Source: Anniella stebbinsi (taxonomy: Eukaryota > Chordata > Lepidosauria > Squamata > Anniellidae). From it: a DNA stretch of 64,000 bases. The stretch covers positions 230,667,654 to 230,731,653 of the forward strand of contig JARDYH010000001.1 in NCBI GenBank assembly GCA_029215795.1, read 5' to 3'. The translations under genes were made by a program, and so were the position numbers. The notes under the pieces were generated by a model, which saw only the letters and a list, made by a program, of their open reading frames with translations, was not told the DNA's origin and made no database searches. Shown one piece after another: positions 56,414 to 64,000 of the stretch (the first letter of the stretch is position 1; each line of letters opens with the position of its first letter).

Positions 56414-56476
56414 AATAGTGAAGCCATGTTTCTAATCCAAACTAATCCAAATAGTGAAGCCATGTTTCTAATCCAA
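56414..56476. repeat. Short tandem duplication
   Basis: AATAGTGAAGCCATGTTTCT-AATCCAA occurs at 56414-56440 and again, without a mismatch, at 56450-56476; period 36. Its perfection implies a recent event. A G-run follows at 56481. Confidence 0.9.
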
Positions 56477-57032
56477 GCTCGGGGGGGTGGGGGGGCTGGA
56501 TTCTCTAAATCTTGAGCAGAAACCAGAAGTGCTCAAAGCTTATTGCTGGTGCCCATGATATCACCAAGAAGCCTTTTTTCCTATTCTTGGTGCATTTTAG
56601 CACTTTAAAATAGCTTCAATTTTTATGGTTAAGAAGAAGATAAATGGACAGATCAATGTACATATGACACTGGCCTTCTCCAGGTGTTTGCCAAAGAGGA
56701 GATTGGAAGCGGAGGGGGCCAGGCCAGAGCACACATCCCTTTCTCTCTCCACAATAAAGCCTCCTTTAACGAACCCCTGAACAGCAAAAGGCTGCTCAGA
56801 GCAAAAGGGGAAGACAGCTTGCTTGAAATGGGGGGGGGGGGGAGCCAAGACTGAGGGCTACAGCTGTGTTCAATTCAACAGTATATACGTGTGCCAGTTC
56901 AGACTGCAGAGCCTGGCTCAGACCATGTGTCCTCTTTTACAGAGGACAGTCCTCTGTTTGATGGGCTGCCAGAGGACAGTCCTCTATTTTGAAGGTGTCT
57001 TCTATTTGAAGAGCTGAAGTCTCAGTGACTTA

Positions 57033-57180
57033 CTTATTCATTTACAACATTTATATATCACTCCACATCCAACCAGAATACAAAGCAGTAAACAATCAAA
57101 GAAAAAAAAAGAAATTAAACACCATATTAAAAATATAAAGGTAAAGAGCCAACGGAAGATAGAGCTGGGCCTTGAAGTTG
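57033..57180 (-). mobile_element. LINE 3' end, reverse orientation
   Basis: CATTTACAACATTTATATAT, CACTCCACATCCAACCAGAA and A-rich sequence recall a reversed retroposon terminus. Confidence 0.5.
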
Positions 57181-58165
57181 CCATCAACAGCACCTGGACA
57201 GCAGACTGAACAAGGCATGCCGGTCACAAGATCACAGTGTTCCGCACTATGGTGACTGGTACTGTATTTCTATTTAAATTCGAATAATTATTTCTAAATT
57301 TGCATTTATATATAAAAAATAGCACATGCGAACTGAATGCAAATTGGCATCTATCCTCTTTTTTGGTGATGTATGCCCTTTTGGGAGGGTTATTCTCAAG
57401 CGGCCACCCTACTCGTACCATAGTTGAGGAGTGGGTGTAAGTCACTTCTCTTTTTAGAGTACATCAATCTTCACCTGGCGCTACCATTTTTAAGATCTGT
57501 CAGCCCTGAAACGCTAGAATGTGACGAATGTATCCTATAGAAAGTACATAGACGGAGGTAATAAGTCTTTGAGAAATGTGTTAAAAGTCAGATGGATTCA
57601 GGGCTCAAGAAGGCACTGTAGCATACTGATAAGGCCATATATTTGGAAGTTGTTGTAGGAAACTTCCTAAATCTGTCAGACAGGCCTAAGCCTGACAGAA
57701 ACGCTGGGGAGCCAAATGCTGTGGTGTATTGCAATAAGAACCGAACATAAATCAAAAGGAGGCGGTATTATAATTACTTATTTCACTGATTAAATCTCCC
57801 ATAAAGTGAGATGTACAGTATAGCAAAGGTCATTAAGGCTTAACCAGGATATAACTCAGAACTGTCAAAACGCCTGAGTGATTCTCCAGGGTCACTTGAT
57901 TTTCTTTTTCCAATTAGTGGGACTAGAAATCTATATATAGAGAGAAATTCTAAATGAACTCTCCTTAAAATGAAGAGCACCTGTCTGGCCTTTGATTATC
58001 TTGAGAGCCACAAAACAGATGGAATTACTTTTTAAGGGATATAGTCTGAGTAGAGTGGATCGGTAGGTATTATTGTCCTCATATTTGCAGGTGTAGCAAT
58101 GCTGGATTGCCTACAAGCCACCTATTAAGTTCAAGGCCTAGAGATACAGCCTAATTGTGTATTGT
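57181..58165. other. Intergenic, unique-looking
   Basis: Complex sequence with no recognised element. Possible conserved non-coding DNA by appearance only. Confidence 0.4.
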
Positions 58166-58169
58166 GTAT

Positions 58170-58230
58170 ACTACATTAGAGAGAACTTTGGCTGTTGAGT
58201 GGTATAGGAATGTAATAAATTAATAAATAT
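58170..58230 (+). mobile_element. L2-type LINE terminal fragment
   Basis: AGAGAACTTTGGCTGTTGAG then TGGTATAGGAATGTAATAAA and TTAATAAATA is the L2 3' terminus of the 3300 and 36200 type. Confidence 0.7.
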
Positions 58231-59139
58231 GAAACAATGTAATATTTGGAATGTTTTGTTTACATATTCACAGTTAGGTGCTTAACTACGACATTACACC
58301 AAGTTTATAAAAGCCCTGTTCAGGTGTTTACTGCCCATGCAGTAAAAATCTCATGATGGGGAGAGAGGGACCGTTCTTGTGGGTAAGGAATGCAGCACCC
58401 AAAGAGAAGACAAAAGAGGGCATCAATTTGCAAAAGAGGGCAACCTGGCCACCATTTTATAGCTTCCACAATGCCCAGAATTAGCATCATTCTTGGGCAT
58501 GGTGTGGGTGGGTGGGTGGTTGCGTTGAGTAAGGGGTGGAAGGAATAGCAGCCTCCACCACCACCATCAAAAGAAAAAAAAATGATGGAGAATATTCTGA
58601 GAAAATTCTGCAAAATTTCCTTCTTTTTCTAGGAGAGTGAAAAAAGAAAAAAAAAAGTCCTCTTTTGAGAAATTTCAGCTCAATTCTCATAAAAGATCCC
58701 TATACCTCTTCACATAACTCCAGTTCTCTGCGGACTAGATTGACCATTAAATCAGCTTTAGTTAGGTTCATGGCATAGGTATGGCCCACAATTGAAGAGA
58801 GAGTTGGATGCTCATTGAAACTGTTGGGCTTAAGGATGCCTGACTCTGTGTTGGATTTAGGATAAGTGCTCTTGTCACTTCAGTTGATAATGAATTTGTC
58901 ATTTCTAAAAACTGCTGAGTGGCCTGATTTAGATTATTACATCCTTAAATTATTTCTTCCATGACTTTCATGTGCCAACATTAAATTTCATTTTGAAGTC
59001 TATACTAAGAATCACTCAGGGCACAATCCTATGCATGTTTAGACAGAAAATATCCTATAACTCCCAGCATTCCCCAGCCAGCCATGCAGGACTTTTCCTT
59101 GTCTAAGCATGCATTGGCTTGTGCCCTCTGGAGAAATTT
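58231..59139. other. Intergenic, nothing recognised
   Basis: No element or exon was identified; short A-rich runs lie near 58575 and 58645. Confidence 0.45.
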
Positions 59140-59272
59140 GCTGGCATCACACAGTGCTTCTAGTGGGATGGGTTTGCCAGTGGTAGTCACTTGGATTCCA
59201 CATGGCTGACACCTGGACTAGATGAACTATGGGTCTGATTCAGTGGGGCTCTTCTTATGTTCTTATAAGGAC
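59140..59272 (+). mobile_element. CR1-type LINE 3' end
   Basis: CACCTGGACTAGATGAACTA, GGTCTGATTCAGTGGGGCTC and TTCTTATGTTCTTAT form the common CR1 3' end in forward orientation, including the terminal TTATGTTC repeat. Confidence 0.8.
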
Positions 59273-60113
59273 TCTAGGCCCAGATGATTACAAAGTATGC
59301 TTCTTGTCTGTCTCTGGTGCTTTTGCATTTTCTGTTAACTGTTTCATTTGTGCTGACATCACACCTTACATTCAATCCAGAAGAGAGAGAGAAAGAGAGG
59401 ATATTATGGAAGTTATAAATGGAAAACTTTCCAGCAACTAAAACTATAAGAAGAAACAATTCTTTATGAATTTACCTGACACCTTTTGGTGGCCTAAGTT
59501 GCCACATTTTTTTGTCATTATATTCCTATCAGTGCTGTTTTCTCTGGCAATTTACTTGTCAGAAAGATCTCAGGAAACCAGTAATTTATTTTAAGCAAAA
59601 GGCATTCTGCTGCTGCTGCTGCTGTTGCCTTTTCTTATGGGCTGTAATCTTTCATTTGTCTAAAAGGGAGTGATGGATGAGCAGATATCATTTGGCAGGC
59701 CTAGGCCCTTACTCCTTGCAAAGCACATGGTATTAAGACAAGGCGCCCCTATGCCATTTTCTCATATTGAAGAGTAACATTCTAATTGAACATGTTTACA
59801 GCAAATGTATTTTGATACTGAATCACATGAGGAAATGAACCTTCGCACAACAGGATTGGGAGAGATCGGTTTCCAGTAGAGAGGTAATGGGCGGAAGGAA
59901 AGGGCTTCATTTTCCCCGCAGCAACTGATTTCTGCCTCCAACAATCTCCAGCTTCCTTTTCCTCTAGTCCAAATTACTGCCTATTGTTTGAAATAGAAAC
60001 GTCGGTGTGGAACAAGGCTGGAGAAATCACAGGGCCTGAGACAGGGGGCTGTGGAGGGAAATCAGTGGAAAAACTGATGTTCAAATGTTCCAGACCATGT
60101 GGAGAGTTCCAGT
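59273..60113. other. Intergenic, unique-looking
   Basis: A (CTG)n run lies near 59611 and a GAGA run near 59382; otherwise nothing recognised. Confidence 0.4.
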
Positions 60114-60975
60114 TAGGGATGTGCACGCCAGAAAATATTGTATTTTATCGTTATCGTAATTTCGGACCAAAATAATTATAGTCTCCGATAATATAATAGG
60201 TGAACCATATCGTCTTCACGATAATTATCAGAAATACAATATTTAATTTGCAGCCCCATCGTGCCCTATAGAGCTGAATTTTTTAGAAACAAATGCCTAT
60301 AACTTCTGTATTTTCAAAGTTACAGGACTGAAACTTGGACACAATGCTTATGGGGTATGCCTAAGTATGTGTATGAAATTTGAGATCGATCCCTCCAACC
60401 CTCGATTTTATATAAATTTATTAAAGATTGTTTAAGTTCTGACAGGTCAAAAGTTGCATGATCTTTCAAAAATTCATATAAAATACAGGGGTGGAGGGAT
60501 TGATCTGAAATTTGGCACATATGTGTAGCAACATGTGCTAGACATGTGTATGAAATTTGAGATTGATCCCTCCAACCCTTGATTTTATATGAATTTATTA
60601 AAGATTGTGCAACTTTTTGACAGGTCTGAATGAATGCACGTGGCGAGCTGTCATTCTGACCTGTCAGAACTTAAATTATCTTTAATAAATTCATGTAAAA
60701 TCAAGGGTTGGAGGGATCGATCTGAAATTTCATACATGTACTTAGGCATACCCCATAAGCCCTGAGACCAAGTTTCAAGCCTCTAATTTTGAAAATACAG
60801 AAGTTATAGGTTTATTTATATGGCAGTCTGATAATCTGATATAATTGGGCTGAAAATTATCATCTCCGATGATTATCGTAGGAAGTTGTATCGTATTGTT
60901 AATGTGAATTGTATCCACGATAAAGAGCATATCGTATCGTTATCGTACATTTGAACGATACGATACACATCCCTA
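60114..60975. mobile_element. 862-bp foldback element with TAGGGATGTGCAC ends
   Basis: The ends are TAGGGATGTGCACGCC and ATACGATACACATCCCTA. Left-arm words GATCGATCCCTCCAACCCTC, CTATAACTTCTGTATTTTCA and ATTATTTATCG-like text return inverted in the right arm (GGGTTGGAGGGATCGATCTG, TGAAAATACAGAAGTTATAG). A second unit of the GATTGATCCCTCCAACCC motif makes the left half internally repeated. Flanks GTTCCAGT (60106-60113) and GTTCCTAT (60976-60983) match at 6 of 8, a likely hAT-type duplication. Confidence 0.82.
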
Positions 60976-61039
60976 GTTCCTATGAATAGAGAAAGTTCTC
61001 CTCTTTCCAGTTGCTCTCCCTGTGTAGAAGGCAATTAAG

Positions 61040-61300
61040 GCAATTACAGACAGTGGTGGCAGTGGTGGTGGTGAGAAGGAGGACCAATAGATGCCCTTGG
61101 CTAGTTGCTCACTGGCTCTCTGCCTGTCAAACAAGCAAGTGGGAGCCATGGTAAGAGTGAGGAGCAACAGCAGCTGGTGACAATGGTGGTGTGGAGGTAG
61201 ACTCACTGAAGGAGGGGGGTCCATTGAGTCTGCCTTGCTCAAGGGCTATCAAACACGTGGAGCTGGCACTGACCCCATCTTGCTGAGGCTATGCAGAGGG
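61040..61300. repeat. Unclassified interspersed repeat, copy 2
   Basis: Matches 20680-21030 in the same order: AACAAGCAAGTGGGAGCCAT, AGAGTGAGGAGCAACAGCAG, GTAGACTCACTGAAGGAGG, AGCTGGCACTGACCCCAT. Confidence 0.55.
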
Positions 61301-62142
61301 GGAAGGAAGGAGACTAGGGTGGCCAGAGGATTCTTTGTAAGATGGCCTCCCCTCCCCAGCCACAGAACTGCCCCCCTTCCAACTACGAGTTTGGGTTTGC
61401 GAGCTTGTGGAGGAAGCCAGTGTGATTCTCTCTGTGCCAGCTGCAAGGAGGAGGAAGCAGGGAGCTCCGATTCCCAGCTCTGAGGTCCTAACACTGTCTA
61501 CAACCTGGGCACTGGGAATTCGAACAATCCTATGGCCTCCCAGCCCCCATAAAGAGCCTATTGGATTGCTCTCCCCGCCTCTGTATCCAACCCATAGAAA
61601 TATCCAAAAGACAAATTGCTGCATCAGACCAAGTTAAAAGAATGGTAGTGATTAAGTTTGAGATTATATCTATCCTTCATAAAGTTTATGAAGGGAGATC
61701 ATACATCTTGAAAAGCCTCTTCAGCTTTTATCCTACCTTTTAACTGGATGTATTTTTTGCCATTTCTACTGTATTTCATATTTTATCTAGCCAATGTTTT
61801 AGGGATGGTATATTGCAGCTTCATCAGTAACTGGCAATAACTTCACCAGTAATAGGCAACTGGAGTTTAGTCACTATCAAAATGTTTCCAAGCAACTCAT
61901 AGAAACACAAACTGTTCCTTCCAGATAGCCAACAAAGCAAATAAAGGATTTACAGTGCAATCTTATGCATGTCAATGAAGAGTTCAATGACTCTCAGGTA
62001 AGTGGGTAATTGGCTTGCAGCCTTAAAAGGGCTGTACCACTCAGAGAAATGTATGGGTAACACAAGTGTTTGCATTTCAGGAGCAATGTAGCTCCCAACC
62101 TGCCAAATTGTTGTGAAAGGAAGCAAATTGAATTTGGGAGAG

Positions 62143-62144
<2 letters not shown>
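61301..62144. other. Intergenic, nothing recognised
   Basis: Overlapping open frames at 61235-61637 do not resemble known proteins. No transposon ends were identified. Confidence 0.45.

Positions 62145-62182
<38 letters not shown>
62145..62182. repeat. (GT)n microsatellite
   Basis: About nineteen GT units. Confidence 0.95.
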
Positions 62183-62184
<2 letters not shown>

Positions 62185-62289
62185 TTTGAAATGAGCTGAC
62201 AGGTGAAGGAAGAATGGATGGAGCTCCAAATAAAAAGGCCTGGTAGAGGCTACCAGGGGTACCTATAGACGGGCACTTTCCCCCGCGGT

Positions 62290-62430
62290 GGCTTCAGAGT
62301 GGCGGCAGGTCATTTACATGACGCTGCCGCCACTCCGAAACCATCTAGGGCAAAGCCCCAAAGCTCCGCTGTAAAAAAGTCGGGAATGTACCCCAACTTT
62401 TTTAGCTGGAGCGAGGCGACGACAGCATTT
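62290..62430. repeat. Double hairpin repeat, copy 2 (GC-rich)
   Basis: GAGTGGCGGCAGGTCAT pairs with ATGACGCTGCCGCCACTC around TTAC. AAAAAAGTCGGG pairs with CCCCAACTTTTTT around AATGTA. The second hairpin and following GGAGCGAGGCGACGACAGCA correspond to 15768-15815. The GC-rich region continues to about 62690 with GGCGGCGGCGG. Confidence 0.6.
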
Positions 62431-62699
62431 ACCTTCTATCGCCGCATTTAAAAAAGTTTTTTTTAAAAAACAAAAAACTTACCTTGGAAGAGAGGGGCCC
62501 ATGCTTCCAGGTGCTCCTAAAACTGCTGCTAGCACTCCATTGGGCGGGCACAGTTGCGGCAGCAGCAGGATGGGTGGGCGCGGCGGCGGCGGCAGGAAAG
62601 CCCACCGTGGTGCTCCTTCAGCTGTAGATGGGCGGAATGAGCATCAAAGCGGGGGCGTACTGCCTGCCGTCGACACCACGCTGCCTCCCTGACGCCATG

Positions 62700-63133
62700 A
62701 AGATGAGGGCCAAGATGCATAAGGAACTAAGCATAAACTTTCAATCCACATAACTATATTATAATAGATTCAAAACCTCATCCTACAAGCTAGAATGTAT
62801 TTTGGACTGATTCTGAAATGTTTGCTCATTCCCAATCCTTTTGAAAACAGACTTGTCAATGAAGCCAACTCCACCTAGATTTTCATCACTTTCCACATTG
62901 CATCTACTGAACAACATGAAATAGTTGGTACCAGATGTGAATGAATCTATTTATTTGCTATAGTTTCCTTAATCATTCTTAAGTAAAAAATTAGGCTAGG
63001 TGCAAAATACCTTATTCCAAATTAGATTTTTAATTGTTCTGTATGTCCAGCGGTCAAACTGTACATTTAGATAAGAACCCAGTTAACATAAGTATGTACA
63101 AGTTCTGTTGTTTTGTTCATTTGCTTATGACAC
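62700..63133. other. Intergenic, nothing recognised
   Basis: AT-rich, no element or exon identified. Confidence 0.45.
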
Positions 63134-63275
63134 AGAGCCTATCTACACTACTGCTTTAAAATGGTTTAAAACGGTTTTTAACAGTAGTGACAACTGTTGC
63201 GGCCCAGGACACACTCCATATATAGTTTTCAAAATGTTTTCAAAGTGTTTTATCCTGCTTGTGTAGATAGGCTCT
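63134..63275. mobile_element. MITE with ATCTACAC ends, best-preserved copy
   Basis: The ends AGAGCCTATCTACACTACTG and TTGTGTAGATAGGCTCT are inverted repeats. AAATGGTTTAAAACGGTTTT, ACAGTAGTGACAACTGTTGC and GGCCCAGGACACACTCC lie inside. No coding frame. Confidence 0.85.
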
Positions 63276-63411
63276 AAGATGAAGTGCAGCTTTAAAACTT
63301 TTACACCTCTTTGCATCCCCTTGGCTTACATAGGCAAACCAATAACATACCAACTATCTAAATCTAACATAAGTCAAAGATCCATCCTTTACCAACCTGG
63401 TCCCTCCAGGC

Positions 63412-63731
63412 TAGGCTGACCAGATAAAATCCAGGTCAGGGCTCATGTAATTTTAACAGTTGTAGAGAAAAGGGAATTTCAGCCAACATCATTTGTATGC
63501 AATTAGTTCCTGGTGAAATTCCCTCTTCATCACAACAGTTAAAGGTGCAGGCACTATACTAGAGTGACCATAGACAAAAGAATTCAGGGCCCCTGCAACT
63601 TTAACTGTTGTGATGAAGAAGGAATTTCACCAGGAACTAATTGCATACAAATGACATTGGCTGAAATTCCCTTTGCTCTACAACTGTTAAAGTTACATGA
63701 GCCCTGACCTGGATTTTATCTGGTCACCCTA
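63412..63731. mobile_element. Foldback hAT-like MITE, TAGGGTGACC family, copy 4
   Basis: The ends are TAGGCTGACCAGATAAAATC and GATTTTATCTGGTCACCCTA. Flanks CTCCAGGC (63404-63411) and CACCAGGC (63732-63739) match at 7 of 8. It is organised as a head-to-head dimer like the 14208 copy, with an inner end AGAGTGACCATAG near 63560. Confidence 0.87.
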
Positions 63732-64000
63732 CACCAGGCGGCTGTCTTCAGAGCTTCAAGTTGGCACCACTCTGCCACCACATCCCGTGGTATCGCTGAT
63801 GCAAGGTGGCAGCAAGTTATACAGTTGAAGGGAGGCAGCACGGGCTTTCCAGCCATCATTAGGTTCGCTGGGCCCACCCCCTCCCACAGCTTCCAGCGAC
63901 CAATGGCAGGTCGCCTTCCACTCAGAAACGCCCCCAGAGCAGCGCCCGAGCAAGAACAGATGGGGGAAAGCTACACTGACCTTGCTTGGACAGGAAAAGT
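63732..64000. other. Window end, nothing recognised
   Basis: GC-richer sequence without recognisable exon or repeat; the window ends inside it. Confidence 0.4.

Noticed and set aside
1..64000. CRISPR array, phage, operon or bacterial defence system
   Set aside because: No regularly spaced repeats, no dense coding and clear vertebrate introns and retroposons; the palindromic repeats are eukaryotic MITEs.

Overview
The window is vertebrate nuclear DNA, almost certainly from a squamate reptile. The evidence is a tRNA-derived Sauria-type SINE, a SINE with a 5S rRNA-like head, many CR1- and L2-type LINE 3' ends, a Penelope-like fragment with a GIY-YIG motif, and very many short inverted-repeat DNA transposons. 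I recognise one protein-coding gene.

Gene (1841-10427, plus strand): the last three coding exons of RND3 (RhoE), an atypical GTPase-deficient Rho protein. The exons are 1841-1950, 4625-4759 and 10176-10427. Joined, they give residues 81-244 of a 244-residue protein ending in the CTVM prenylation box. The exons with the P-loop and switch I lie upstream of this window. A 3' UTR of about 1.7 kb follows, with two matches to the miR-200b/c/429 seed and a poly(A) signal at 12122.

Region 12.15-64 kb: no further exon is recognisable, which fits the gene-poor surroundings of RND3 known in other vertebrates. It is a layered set of transposable elements. The groups I can tie together by sequence are: (1) foldback hAT-like MITEs with TAGGGTGACC ends, at 30, 14208, 22800, 39390 and 63412; (2) hAT MITEs with CAGGGGTAGGCAA-type ends, at 4192, 46147 and 48559; (3) elements with GGCTCCATCACACC ends, at 16540 and 36248; (4) elements with GGACAACAC near their ends, at 19634, 23474 and 51491; (5) GCGC-rich elements, at 21764 and 40944; (6) short MITEs with ATCTACAC ends, at 30778, 49452, 52221, 56236 and 63134; (7) TAGGGATGTGCAC elements, including an 862-bp foldback at 60114. 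Several insertions are nested and can be ordered in time. The clearest are a MITE inside a Penelope-like element, a MITE inside an L2 3' end, and an L2 inside a CR1.

No CRISPR array, prokaryotic operon, true tRNA/rRNA gene or viral gene was seen. The most novel material is the set of TIR families and their nested or palindromic forms, not a new protein system. Family names are assigned by motif recognition; no database search was possible.
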